Assembly: GCA_963678565.1 (NCBI GenBank)
Contig: OY782875.1
Coordinates: 1,054,001 to 1,118,000, forward strand
Length of the DNA: 64,000 nucleotides
Source: SKHV01 sp963678565
GTDB taxonomy: Bacteria > Bacteroidota > Bacteroidia > Bacteroidales > Prolixibacteraceae
Direction: 5' to 3'
A program made the position numbers and the translations under genes. This document shows positions 1-8,131 of this stretch, in pieces (the stretch's first letter is position 1; every line of letters begins with the position of its first letter). Below the pieces are notes generated by a model. It had not been told where the DNA came from, searched no databases, and saw only the letters and a list, made by a program, of their open reading frames with translations.

Positions 1-654
1 TTCATACTTTTCAACAATTTGTTGCTTAGAGTGCTCACTAACGGCAATTATTCTTTGGGCTGCGAGCATTCCTTCTTTTTCAATTGAATAGATTGAAGGA
101 TTTATATTGTTTATATTACGGTCGAACTCGGTGGAATGAATATGTACAATTAATGGTTTTCCTGTTTGTTTTTGAGCTTCTATCCCTGCCGGAAAGCTCA
201 TCCAGTCGTGCGCATGAATTATATCAAATGAGTCTTCTGACGAAATTTGTTGGGCAACAACAGCGTATTTTAATACTTCGTTGAATAAATCTTCGCCATA
301 ATTTGCATTAAATTGAAAACATCCTGAATTTGATGCCTCTACCAATCGATCATTTATTTTGTTCGACTTATTTTCTATCAGTGCGTATTCTTCTGCCGAA
401 GTGTATGGTATTAGGTTCGCATTAATTTCAAAGAATTTAAATGGAATTGTTTTCTGAACCTGTAAACCTTCAATTTTAACTTGGTTTGCACAAATAAGCT
501 TAAAACCTTTTTGTGTTTGATTTGCTTTTGGAGCTACAAAGGTTAAATCAGCATTTTTAATTGTAGCTAAATTTGTACTGAGACCGAAACAAGCAGTGCC
601 TAATCCTCCCGAAATATGCGGCGGAAATTCCCATCCAAACATTAAAATTTTCAT
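1..654 (-). CDS. Glycosyltransferase, GT4/GT5-like (partial, 3' end outside window)
   Basis: Reading from the ATG at 652-654 gives 218 codons to the window edge with no stop, so the C-terminal half is missing. The N-terminus MKILMFGWEFPPHISGGLG is the typical start of glycogen/starch-synthase-like GT-B glycosyltransferases, with the glycine-rich GGLG nucleotide-sugar loop. Further in, IIHAHDWMSFPAG (about residues 146-158) and VSEHSKQQI near the edge match the HAHDW and VSxxxK blocks of the N-terminal GT-B domain. No signal peptide is seen, so it is probably cytosolic. In Bacteroidota such proteins often sit in glycogen or alpha-glucan loci, but the donor and acceptor cannot be read from this half. 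The family is confident; the substrate is not. Confidence 0.8.
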   Translation of the reverse strand, partial: MKILMFGWEFPPHISGGLGTACFGLSTNLATIKNADLTFVAPKANQTQKGFKLICANQVKIEGLQVQKTIPFKFFEINANLIPYTSAEEYALIENKSNKINDRLVEASNSGCFQFNANYGEDLFNEVLKYAVVAQQISSEDSFDIIHAHDWMSFPAGIEAQKQTGKPLIVHIHSTEFDRNINNINPSIYSIEKEGMLAAQRIIAVSEHSKQQIVEKYE

Positions 655-695
655 TGTCTCAGGTGTTAATTTTTAGGTTTCTTAAAAATAGTAAA

Positions 696-1682
696 TTACT
701 TCAGGATTTGATTGAAATATTCAATTTCATTGTCGAAATGAATTTCTGGGTTTTTAAGCTGTAATTGTTTTATTTTATTAAGTATGTTTTGAGCAAATTG
801 CTTGTTTTCTTCCGGCGAATCATTCATTAAGCGATGTCGGGTTGCAGTTGTAATTTTCAATAATTGTTTCGATAATTGGATCGTTGTTTGATCGAAATAA
901 TATTCTTGAAATTTCTCAAATAAATACTCCACCCCTTCATTTGAAATATGCACCAAATCTTCCTGATAGAATCGGTAATCTCTCAGGTCGTCGATGATTA
1001 TTTCAAACGATGGAAAATAAGAGCAGTTTTGAGGGTGATTCTTGATCAGTTCATCAACGGCTAAGTGTAATGTTGCCTTACTTAATTGATTTTCGTGCAG
1101 GCCATCTTTCAAATGTCGAATTGGACTTACTGTAAATACAATATTTATATTAGGATTGTGCTCAATTATTTTTCTTATTGTTCGTTGCCATTCAGTTACA
1201 ATTTCGGCAACTGTTAAGCGGGTTCTTTTAAATATAGATTCGGGAAATTTATGGCAATTTGCAACAATTTGCCCATTGCTTTTATACTCGTAAACCCATG
1301 CTGTGCCGAAGGTGACAAATAAGAAGGCAGCATTCTCAATTTGTTTTTTTGCTGTGGCAATGGCTTTGTTGCCATACGCAATTAATGATTCTTTAGTGCT
1401 TGCGCTAAAGTTTCCATGCAGTTCAAACGAGTGCCACAAGTTATTGCGTTTGTCAACTAATTCTGTGTTTAACTTTTGATCAGAGAGTGCCTTGTTAACT
1501 AGGTTTGAAATTGAAAAAGGATTAAAAAGCACTCCAAATGGATTGGTGATTGTCTTGAATTTTCGGTCGATGAGTTTTGTTCCAATATTGTCGGTGAAAC
1601 AAGAACCTAACAACAAGATATTTTTTGAATGGTCGATTTTATATTTTTGTTCAGCTGCTGCTAACTCTGTCCTAAATTTCAT
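696..1682 (-). CDS. GSCFA domain protein
   Basis: 328 residues. The N-terminus carries the family signature LLGSCFTDNIG (about residues 24-34), a GSCFA motif resembling block I of SGNH/GDSL hydrolases. Later blocks ATAWVYE-like (FGTAWVYEY, about 125-133) and VFTVSPIRHLKDG (about 182-194) fit the same fold, and D/H residues near YQEDLVHISNEG are typical. There is no signal peptide or membrane segment. The family (PF08885) is common in Bacteroidota and uncharacterised; an esterase or acyltransferase-like activity is only an inference from the SGNH resemblance. It is transcribed away from tatD, with about 130 bp between the two starts. Confidence 0.8.
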   Translation of the reverse strand: MKFRTELAAAEQKYKIDHSKNILLLGSCFTDNIGTKLIDRKFKTITNPFGVLFNPFSISNLVNKALSDQKLNTELVDKRNNLWHSFELHGNFSASTKESLIAYGNKAIATAKKQIENAAFLFVTFGTAWVYEYKSNGQIVANCHKFPESIFKRTRLTVAEIVTEWQRTIRKIIEHNPNINIVFTVSPIRHLKDGLHENQLSKATLHLAVDELIKNHPQNCSYFPSFEIIIDDLRDYRFYQEDLVHISNEGVEYLFEKFQEYYFDQTTIQLSKQLLKITTATRHRLMNDSPEENKQFAQNILNKIKQLQLKNPEIHFDNEIEYFNQILK

Positions 1683-1812
1683 ACGAATACTTTTATTTGT
1701 TTAATATAATTAAATCTAAAGAAGAAGTTTTCTGAATATGATGAAATTTTAAGAAATCTATTGATTTTAATGACCTTCAATTGAATAATTGTATTTTCGC
1801 AAAAAAAAAAGA

Positions 1813-2583
1813 ATGATTGATACACATTCACATATTTATGCTGAAGAGTTTGATTCCGACAGGAATGAAACAGTAGAGAGGGCTTTGGCAGTAGGTGTGG
1901 AAAAGATATTATTGCCCAATATCGATTTAGAGTCGGTGTTGCCGATGATGAATTTGGCAAAGCAATATCCAGCAGTTTGCTATCCGATGATGGGGTTACA
2001 TCCAACTTCGGTTGATGAAAACTTTGAGAAAACTTTGAACGAGTTATGGAATCAATTAAGTAATCAGAAAATTATTGGGATTGGCGAAACTGGTATCGAT
2101 TTGTATTGGGATAAGACTTTCCAAAACGAACAGGAAAAAGCATTTATTGCCCAAATAGAATGGGCTAAAAAAATGAATTTGCCATTGGTTATTCATATTC
2201 GAAACTCGTTTGATGAAACTTTCAAGGTGATTGAAGAGAATTATTTCGAAGGATTATCTGGTGTTTTTCATGCTTTTAGTGGTACTGTTGAGCAAGCAAA
2301 TAAAGCAATCGAATTGGGATTTAAACTCGGTGTTGGTGGAGTGGTAACGTTTAAAAACTCAGGATTGGATAAAACAATTTCAGAGTTAAATCTCAATCAC
2401 CTTATACTTGAAACCGATGCTCCATATTTAACACCTGTTCCTTTTCGAGGAAAGCGAAATGAAAGTAGTTATGTGCAGTATGTTGCCCAAAAGTTGGCTG
2501 ATATTTTTGATGAGTCCGTGGATTCAGTAATTCAACAGACAACAAATAATGCCAACCAACTTTTCAATTTAGATCAAAATTAA
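1813..2583 (+). CDS. tatD: TatD family metal-dependent hydrolase
   Basis: 256 residues from the ATG at 1813. An upstream in-frame TTG at 1789 would add eight residues (MYFRKKKR) not typical of the family, so the ATG directly before IDTHSH is preferred. Family motifs are all present: the DTHSH metal ligands at the N-terminus, IGETGID (Glu ligand) near residue 90, VIHIRNS, VFHAFSG (His ligand) and ETDAPYLTP with the late Asp ligand. TatD proteins are cytosolic TIM-barrel metallohydrolases with 3'-5' DNase or D-aminoacyl-tRNA-deacylase-like activity. The length is normal. A TAttTTcG element at 1792-1799 may be its promoter. Confidence 0.9.
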   Translation: MIDTHSHIYAEEFDSDRNETVERALAVGVEKILLPNIDLESVLPMMNLAKQYPAVCYPMMGLHPTSVDENFEKTLNELWNQLSNQKIIGIGETGIDLYWDKTFQNEQEKAFIAQIEWAKKMNLPLVIHIRNSFDETFKVIEENYFEGLSGVFHAFSGTVEQANKAIELGFKLGVGGVVTFKNSGLDKTISELNLNHLILETDAPYLTPVPFRGKRNESSYVQYVAQKLADIFDESVDSVIQQTTNNANQLFNLDQN

Positions 2584-2614
2584 ATATAAAATAGAGCGTT
2601 CTAAGCTGAAAGGA

Positions 2615-2631
2615 TGACCTTTGCTAGGTCA
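2615..2631. promoter_or_regulatory. Perfect inverted repeat, possible operator of ansA
   Basis: TGACCT-N5-AGGTCA is a perfect 6-bp palindrome lying 18-35 bp upstream of the TACTTTTG element of ansA. The position fits a transcription-factor site around -30 to -50. No regulator can be named; a single short palindrome can occur by chance. Confidence 0.3.
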
Positions 2632-2649
2632 AAGAAGCTTGGAATATTA

Positions 2650-2657
2650 TACTTTTG
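2650..2657 (+). promoter_or_regulatory. Bacteroidota -7 element for ansA
   Basis: TACTTTTG matches the Bacteroidota -7 consensus TAnnTTTG exactly and ends only 8 bp before the ATG at 2666, so the transcript would have almost no leader. No TTG is found at the usual 18-21 bp upstream (the nearest, at 2621, is 26 bp away), which lowers confidence. Confidence 0.4.
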
Positions 2658-2665
2658 CCAAAAAA

Positions 2666-3697
2666 ATGAGAATGGGGTCATCTATATTAATAATATATAC
2701 CGGAGGTACTATTGGTATGTTACAGCGTCCTGAGGATGGTTCACTAATTCCAATCGAATTTGATGAATTGACCAAAGAAGTTCCCGAATTGTTAAAATTT
2801 AAATTTGGCATTTCAACTTATGCTTTTGATCCACCAATTGATTCATCAAATGCAACTCCAGCGCTTTGGGTGAAAATCGTTCAAACAATTCGCGATAACT
2901 ACGCAAAGTACGATGGTTTTGTAGTATTGCACGGAACCGATACCATGGCTTACACTTCATCTGCATTAAGTTTCATGCTTGAGAATTTAGATAAACCTGT
3001 TGTTTTAACCGGATCACAACTTCCTTTAGGTGCAATCCGTACCGACGGAAAGAAGAATTTAATTACAGCCGTTGAAATTGCAGCAGCTAAAAGATATGGG
3101 GTGCCTTTAGTTCCGGAGGTTTCTATTTATTTCGATTTTAAATTATTTCGAGGAAATCGAACCACTAAGATAAATTCAACACAGTTTACTGCATTTGAAT
3201 CAAAAAATTATCCAGCATTAGCAAAAACTGGTGTTGAAATCGAGTATTTTCAAAACTTTACTTTGCAACGAGATAATAAAGGAATCCTAAAGTTGAATGA
3301 AAGAATGGATACCAATGTGACCATTTTGAAAATGTTTCCGGGGATTCAACCTGAAATGGTGCGTTCAATTTTTAGTTCAAAAGGATTGAAAGGGATTGTA
3401 ATTGAGTCATTTGGAAGTGGAAATGTTCCAACATTCGATTGGCTCAACGATATTATTAAGGATGCAATCAAGCGAAATATTATTGTTGTAAACGTATCAC
3501 AATGTGGTGGTGGAGGTGTAAACATGGGGCAATATGAAACTAGTATGAATCTATTAAAAGCTGGTGTTATAAGTGGTTACGATATGACCACTGAAGCAGC
3601 AATTACCAAATTAATGTATTTATTAGGTCAAGGATTAACACCACCTGAAATTAAGTTGTATATGCGACAAAGTTTAAGTGGAGAAATAACAATTTAG
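2666..3697 (+). CDS. ansA: Type I L-asparaginase
   Basis: 343 residues from the ATG at 2666. A TTG at 2621 would add 15 residues without family character. Catalytic motifs of the asparaginase/glutaminase family are clear: IIYTGGTIGML near the N-terminus (first catalytic Thr), VLHGTDTMAYTSSAL (second Thr-Asp-Lys block) and VLTGSQLP. The length and lack of a signal peptide fit the cytosolic type I enzyme that hydrolyses L-asparagine to aspartate and ammonia. It stands alone between tatD and tRNA-Ser. A second ATG two codons in (2672) could also be used. Confidence 0.92.
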   Translation: MRMGSSILIIYTGGTIGMLQRPEDGSLIPIEFDELTKEVPELLKFKFGISTYAFDPPIDSSNATPALWVKIVQTIRDNYAKYDGFVVLHGTDTMAYTSSALSFMLENLDKPVVLTGSQLPLGAIRTDGKKNLITAVEIAAAKRYGVPLVPEVSIYFDFKLFRGNRTTKINSTQFTAFESKNYPALAKTGVEIEYFQNFTLQRDNKGILKLNERMDTNVTILKMFPGIQPEMVRSIFSSKGLKGIVIESFGSGNVPTFDWLNDIIKDAIKRNIIVVNVSQCGGGGVNMGQYETSMNLLKAGVISGYDMTTEAAITKLMYLLGQGLTPPEIKLYMRQSLSGEITI

Positions 3698-3702
3698 TAT
3701 TG

Positions 3703-3731
3703 TTGTTTCTTTGAATTTTTTTGTATTTTTC
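3703..3731 (+). promoter_or_regulatory. Putative promoter of tRNA-Ser
   Basis: TTG at 3703-3705, 18 bp spacer, then TATTTTTC at 3724-3731, one mismatch from TAnnTTTG. It lies about 37 bp upstream of the mature tRNA 5' end. Confidence 0.4.
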
Positions 3732-3767
3732 TGCCCTCAAAAAATTGACGTTCAAAAAGATCTTGAG

Positions 3768-3855
3768 GGAGAGGTGCAGGAGTGGCTTAACTGGCACGCC
3801 TGGAAAGCGTGTGTTCTGCGAAACAGAACCGGGGGTTCGAATCCCCCTCTCTCCG
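3768..3855 (+). tRNA. tRNA-Ser (anticodon GGA)
   Basis: 88-nt class II tRNA. The acceptor strands GGAGAGG and TCTCTCC pair with one G-U. The anticodon stem CACGC/GCGTG encloses a loop with anticodon GGA. A long variable arm follows (TGTTCTGCGAAACAGAAC). The T arm GGGGG-TTCGAAT-CCCCC is perfect. The discriminator is G, as expected for serine, and CCA is not encoded. It reads UCC and UCU. Confidence 0.96.
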
Positions 3856-3993
3856 CGAAAATGTGTATTTTACATATTTTAACAATTTAGGTACGGTTTT
3901 TGTTTTTACCCTTTCGCGGATATGTTTAAAGCAAATGTTAAATTAAATTAGAAATATTAAAAAGAATAATTGTTGAATAAATTAAAAAGCATT

Positions 3994-4818
3994 ATGAAAA
4001 AATTATTTGCATTAATCGCTGTTCTTTCGATGTTCGTAATTAGTACATCGATCAATGTTGTTGCTCAGGAAGAAGCAGCAGTTGAAACTGCTGCTGATAC
4101 TTTAGTAGCAGATTCACTTGCTAACGATTCTGTAGCAGTTGCTGGAGATATTGAAGAGCAAGCCTTAAGAGAAGAAAATGGTAAATCTCTTCACAGTCAA
4201 TTAAAACAAAAGTTTATTGAAGGTGGACCAACTTTCATGTCTTTTGTATTGGTTGCTTTAATTTTAGGTTTAGCATTAGCTATCGAGCGTGTTATCTACT
4301 TAAACTTAGCTACAACAAATACTAAAAAATTATTAGCAGGTGTTGAAGATGCACTTAGCTCTGGAGGTGTTGAAGCTGCAAAAGAAGTATGTCGTAACAC
4401 TCGTGGTCCTGTAGCAAGTATCTTCTACCAAGGTTTAGATCGTTATGAAGAAGGTGTTGATGTAGTTGAGAAATCGGTTGTATCATACGGATCGGTACAA
4501 GCAGGATTGTTAGAAAAAGGATTAAGCTGGATTGCATTATTTATTGCTTTGGCACCGATGCTTGGTTTCATGGGTACAGTAATTGGTATGATTGGTGCAT
4601 TCGATGCAATTGAGATTGCTGGAGACATTAGCCCGTCATTGGTAGCTGGTGGTATTAAAGTAGCCTTGATTACAACCGTATTTGGTTTGATTGTTGCGAT
4701 CATTCTACAAATTTTCTATAACTACTGTGTTGCAAAAATCGATAGTATTGTAAACAGCATGGAAGACGCTTCGATTTCATTACTTGACTTAGTTGTTAAG
4801 CATTCATCTAAAAAATAA
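3994..4818 (+). CDS. exbB: MotA/TolQ/ExbB family proton-channel protein
   Basis: 274 residues from the ATG at 3994 (a TTG at 3970 is a possible but unlikely start). The first ~25 residues form a signal-peptide-like segment ending near VVAQ. An acidic Ala/Glu/Asp-rich stretch follows, then three membrane segments at about 83-105, 175-202 and 215-245. The conserved core LAPMLGFMGTVIGMIGAF and the GGIKVALITTVFGLIVAI block identify the ExbB/TolQ family. The protein forms the inner-membrane pentamer that, with ExbD, couples proton flow to TonB- or Tol-type work. First gene of a four-gene unit (4833, 5340, 5930) closed by a terminator at 6421. The cleavable-looking N-terminal extension is common in Bacteroidota homologues. 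Confidence 0.88.
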   Translation: MKKLFALIAVLSMFVISTSINVVAQEEAAVETAADTLVADSLANDSVAVAGDIEEQALREENGKSLHSQLKQKFIEGGPTFMSFVLVALILGLALAIERVIYLNLATTNTKKLLAGVEDALSSGGVEAAKEVCRNTRGPVASIFYQGLDRYEEGVDVVEKSVVSYGSVQAGLLEKGLSWIALFIALAPMLGFMGTVIGMIGAFDAIEIAGDISPSLVAGGIKVALITTVFGLIVAIILQIFYNYCVAKIDSIVNSMEDASISLLDLVVKHSSKK

Positions 4819-4832
4819 TAACAAATTATATC

Positions 4833-5300
4833 ATGGAGAAAACACGAAAATTAAGCACAATAATCCTTTGGGCATTAATGGTTGTTTCGGTGGTTTTATT
4901 TGTTATCATGATGACTTCAATTGATGATGATACGAATCCGGGAGAAAAAGCTGTCCAAATGATTACTTTGAACATGAATTGGTCTATGATCATGTTCGCT
5001 GCTGCAACAGTAATTGTAGTAGGGTTTGCAATTATGCAGACAATTGCAGACAAACAAAGACTAATAGAATCAGCTATTGTGCTGGTAATATTAGGTGTAA
5101 TATTAGGTGTATCTTATTTATTAGCATCTGGTGAAATTCCAAATTTTTTCGGAGTAGAAAAGTTTGTTGCTGAGGGAACCTTGACAGAATCTGTGTCGAA
5201 ATGGGTTGGAACAGGTCTATATGCAACTTATATTTTATTTGGAGCTTCATTCATCTCCATTGCTGGATTTGGTGTTGCAAGTATGTTTAAGAAGTCTTAA
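4833..5300 (+). CDS. Small four-helix membrane protein within the exbB-exbD operon
   Basis: 155 residues, 14 bp after exbB. Four hydrophobic segments at about 8-28, 49-67, 75-96 and 128-148 suggest an integral inner-membrane protein with short loops; one extracytoplasmic stretch (EIPNFFGVEKFVAEGTLTESVSKWVGTG) is polar. No enzyme motif is visible. Its fixed place between exbB and two exbD genes, which I recall as a recurring Bacteroidota arrangement, suggests an accessory subunit of the proton channel. That role is inference from position. Confidence 0.7.
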   Translation: MEKTRKLSTIILWALMVVSVVLFVIMMTSIDDDTNPGEKAVQMITLNMNWSMIMFAAATVIVVGFAIMQTIADKQRLIESAIVLVILGVILGVSYLLASGEIPNFFGVEKFVAEGTLTESVSKWVGTGLYATYILFGASFISIAGFGVASMFKKS

Positions 5301-5339
5301 TCAGATACTGATTGAGCGATAAAAGAATACTTAATTATT

Positions 5340-5927
5340 ATGGCAAGAAAATTACCAGAATATAACGCTTCATCGTTGGCCGATATTGCTTTCATGTTGC
5401 TTATCTTCTTCTTGGTAACTACCACCATGGATGTGGATAGTGGATTGGAGAGAAAGCTTCCGCAATGGGTTGACCCTGAGACGTTAGATGAAAATGATGC
5501 GCCACCAATTAAGGATCGAAATATCTTTGAAGTAAGGGTGGATAAAACCGACCGTTTAATGGTGGAAGGGGAGCTTTGCCGGGTTGAAGATTTAAAAGAG
5601 AAAACGAAAGAGTTCTTACTAAATCCTGCAGACAAGACAAACTTGCCTGAAAAACGAATTGAAAATGTTCCATTCTTTGGCGACATGGAATTGGTTGCAA
5701 AAAGTGCTGTGATTTCATTACAGAACGATATTGGAACCAGTTATGGTCGTTATATTGAAGTACAGAACGTATTGGTTGCATCTGTAAACGAATTACGCGA
5801 TGAAGTTTCGAAACGACAATTCAATAAACTTTATGCCGACTTGGATGATGAACGTCAAGAAGCTGTGCGTATAGTTGTTCCACAGAAAATTTCGGAAGCA
5901 GAACCTAAAAAAGTTGGAGGACGATAG
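5340..5927 (+). CDS. exbD: ExbD/TolR family biopolymer transport protein (first copy)
   Basis: 195 residues. A short cytosolic N-terminus is followed by a single transmembrane helix (about 11-29, SSLADIAFMLLIFFLVTTTM) containing the conserved membrane Asp that carries protons (D15). A periplasmic domain of about 165 residues follows. It is longer than Enterobacteria ExbD (about 140), with extra charged sequence after residue 60, as usual for the first of the tandem Bacteroidota copies. It partners with ExbB (3994) and the second ExbD (5930), whose start is 2 bp after this stop. Confidence 0.85.
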   Translation: MARKLPEYNASSLADIAFMLLIFFLVTTTMDVDSGLERKLPQWVDPETLDENDAPPIKDRNIFEVRVDKTDRLMVEGELCRVEDLKEKTKEFLLNPADKTNLPEKRIENVPFFGDMELVAKSAVISLQNDIGTSYGRYIEVQNVLVASVNELRDEVSKRQFNKLYADLDDERQEAVRIVVPQKISEAEPKKVGGR

Positions 5928-5929
5928 AT

Positions 5930-6403
5930 ATGTCAAAATTTAGAAAAAAAGGTGGAAAAGAAACACCCGCGATTTCTACATCGGCGCTTCCAGATATTGT
6001 ATTTATGTTGCTATTTTTCTTTATGGTTTCAACCGTAATGCGTGAAACCGATCCGTTGGTAGCTGTTAAAGTTCCAAAAGCAACAGAAATTACAAAGCTT
6101 GAGAAAAAATCATTAGTGAGCTATGTAAATGTCGGTCCACCGATGATCCAGTACCGTGCCCGAATGGGTAATGAACCTCGAATTCAGTTAAATGATGAAT
6201 TCGCTGATGTTGGTGATATTGGTAGTTTTATCGAAGCTGAGCGTCAAGCTCGCGATGAAGATGAAATTCCGTTTATGATTACCTCTCTTAAGGTGGATCA
6301 ATACACTAAAATGGGTATTGTAAGCGATATTAAGCAGGAGTTACGTAAAGCAGCAGCATTGCATATTAACTACTCTGCCCAACAGGGTAAAGTATCGAAA
6401 TAG
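5930..6403 (+). CDS. exbD: ExbD/TolR family biopolymer transport protein (second copy)
   Basis: 157 residues. One membrane helix at about 18-38 (TSALPDIVFMLLFFFMVSTV) with the conserved Asp (D22), then a periplasmic peptidoglycan- or TonB-interacting domain. It starts 2 bp after the first exbD and is the last gene of the operon, followed within 20 bp by a strong terminator. Two diverged exbD genes next to one exbB suggest a hetero-oligomeric stator. Confidence 0.87.
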   Translation: MSKFRKKGGKETPAISTSALPDIVFMLLFFFMVSTVMRETDPLVAVKVPKATEITKLEKKSLVSYVNVGPPMIQYRARMGNEPRIQLNDEFADVGDIGSFIEAERQARDEDEIPFMITSLKVDQYTKMGIVSDIKQELRKAAALHINYSAQQGKVSK

Positions 6404-6420
6404 AAATTATAGTGAAATAG

Positions 6421-6453
6421 AAAAAAGGGTAGTCGTTAGACTACCCTTTTTTT
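6421..6453 (+). terminator. Rho-independent terminator of the exbBD operon
   Basis: A 14-bp stem, AAAAAAGGGTAGTC / GACTACCCTTTTTT with a 4-nt loop GTTA, runs into a T-tract; 18 bp after the second exbD stop. Confidence 0.93.
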
Positions 6454-6531
6454 GTTTCTTCAAATTGCATTCAAAATTGTCTTTTTCAATAACTAAAATT
6501 AAATTGTATTTTGTTTGCAGATAGAAAACCG

Positions 6532-7098
6532 ATGGAAACTGATTTACAACTCTTTAGTCGTATAAGGAAAAATGATAAAAATAGTTTTGAACTACTGTTT
6601 AAAAGATATTATTCTAACCTCTGTTATTTTGCATCACATTATACAAAAGATAATGTTGCGGCTGAAGACATTGTGCAAGAATTTTTCACTTATATTTGGC
6701 AGCGTCGTAAATTCATTAGAATTTCCACTTCGTTCAAAAGTTATGTCTATCAATCGATTCGTAATAGATCAATCAACTATTTAAAAAAGATTTCTTCTCA
6801 TTCTGAATTTCAAGAAAAGTACAAGCGCTTAAGTAATACAAATTATAGTATCTCAGAATTCCATTTAGAGTATTCTCTAAAACTTGCCATTGCGAATTGT
6901 ATTGATCGAATGCCCGAAAAGCAAAAGCAGATCTTTTTACTAAGCAAGCAAGAAGGCATGAAAAATTCAGAAATTGCCCAGCAGTTTGATATTTCAATCA
7001 AAACTGTTGAGGCATACATTACTAAATCTTACAAAGATTTGCGCCTTGCTTTAAAAGATTTTAAAGGCTTAATTATCAGTTTTTCCCTTTTTATTTAA
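6532..7098 (+). CDS. ECF RNA polymerase sigma factor (FecI/RpoE-like)
   Basis: 188 residues from the ATG at 6532; an in-frame TTG at 6511 is a weaker alternative. Sigma-70 region 2 is seen at about 20-65 (LFKRYYSNLCYFASHYT...AAEDIVQEFFTYIWQRR). Region 4 is at about 122-170 (RMPEKQKQIFLLSKQEGMKNSEIAQQFDISIKTVEAY), a standard helix-turn-helix. The protein ends in a short hydrophobic tail. It is followed 60 bp later by a FecR-type anti-sigma factor, so it probably directs transcription of this locus (6.5-13.5 kb) and perhaps others when released. The class is confident; the signal is unknown. Confidence 0.92.
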   Translation: METDLQLFSRIRKNDKNSFELLFKRYYSNLCYFASHYTKDNVAAEDIVQEFFTYIWQRRKFIRISTSFKSYVYQSIRNRSINYLKKISSHSEFQEKYKRLSNTNYSISEFHLEYSLKLAIANCIDRMPEKQKQIFLLSKQEGMKNSEIAQQFDISIKTVEAYITKSYKDLRLALKDFKGLIISFSLFI

Positions 7099-7158
7099 TT
7101 TTCTGATAGGGTTTTTCTTTTGTAACTTGTCTTAATAGTAAAGCATAACTATTACAAT

Positions 7159-8121
7159 ATGAGTGCAAACTATTGGGATATTATTAAGAAAAAAGAATCA
7201 GGAGAACCACTTTCTGAGCGGGAGGAGTTACTTATCTCGAGTTTTAACGAAAAGGATGTAAAACGAGATCAGCAATTAGTCGAGAACTCTGAAAAGTACT
7301 TTCAGCAAGCTAAGTTTAATGAAGATCGATCGTGGCAAAAATTGTATTCTGAAGTTCTTCTGGTTAAGAAAGGACGAAAGCGTAGAATTGCGGCCAGTAT
7401 TTTAATTCTTGCAATACTTGGCAGTGCATCAATCTTTACCTACATAAGAAGTTACAGTTATAGCAATGCGCTTGAAACGCTGCAGAATTTAAGTAACAAT
7501 GCCATTGTCCTACCCGATAACTCTGAAGTTCGGGTCAATCAACATACTTCATTTTTATATCCAAATTTATTCCATCGGAAAGAGCGCAAAGTAAAATTAA
7601 GTGGGGAAGCTTATTTTACAGTTCAGTCAAATCCAGATCAACCATTTTTAATTGAAACTAGTGGCTTTTTAGTGAAAGTGGTTGGAACTTCATTTAGTAT
7701 TCGAGCTTATCCCGATGAGCAAAAGCAAACCGTTTCTGTTACCAGTGGGCAAGTAGTGATGATGGATAAAAAATTGAAAGATGAGGCACCAGGGAATCGA
7801 ATTGTTCTTTATCCTGGAGAACAAGGTGTTTTTGATCAAGCTACCGGCAAATTTACCAAGTATGATTCATTTGATTCTAATTACCTAGGATGGCTAAGCA
7901 ATGAAATAACTTTCGAGAACCATACTCTTCAAGAGGTGATAACAATTTTGGATGATGTGTTTTTTGTAAAGGTAAAGTGTGATGAACAAGAAGTTTTAAA
8001 AGAGAAAATATCAGCTCAGTTTATAGAAAATTCTCCTGAATATATTTTAAAAGTTGTGTCAAAAACCTATGGTTTGAACTTGAAAAAAGTTTCTGAATAT
8101 GAATATGTTTTAACTAAATAA
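7159..8121 (+). CDS. FecR family anti-sigma factor
   Basis: 320 residues. A cytosolic N-terminal region (1-73) binds the sigma factor in this family. One transmembrane helix lies at about 75-95 (RRIAASILILAILGSASIFTY). The periplasmic FecR domain spans about 110-205, including LPDNSEVRVNQHTSFLYP and GEAYFTVQSNPDQPFLIET. The C-terminal STN-like DUF4974 domain is at about 250-320 (LQEVITILDDVFFVKV...). It should hold the ECF sigma factor at the membrane until an outer-membrane or periplasmic partner signals. The usual partner, a SusC/FecA-type receptor with an N-terminal STN domain, is absent; two other STN proteins follow. Confidence 0.92.
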   Translation: MSANYWDIIKKKESGEPLSEREELLISSFNEKDVKRDQQLVENSEKYFQQAKFNEDRSWQKLYSEVLLVKKGRKRRIAASILILAILGSASIFTYIRSYSYSNALETLQNLSNNAIVLPDNSEVRVNQHTSFLYPNLFHRKERKVKLSGEAYFTVQSNPDQPFLIETSGFLVKVVGTSFSIRAYPDEQKQTVSVTSGQVVMMDKKLKDEAPGNRIVLYPGEQGVFDQATGKFTKYDSFDSNYLGWLSNEITFENHTLQEVITILDDVFFVKVKCDEQEVLKEKISAQFIENSPEYILKVVSKTYGLNLKKVSEYEYVLTK

Positions 8122-8131
8122 ATTAATCGTC

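Noticed and set aside
84..284. 66-codon plus-strand frame
   Set aside because: It lies opposite the glycosyltransferase coding strand, has no family character and starts within that gene.
6511..6532. TTG start for the ECF sigma factor
   Set aside because: The seven added residues overlap a likely promoter segment (TATTTTG) and the ATG at 6532 gives the usual family N-terminus.
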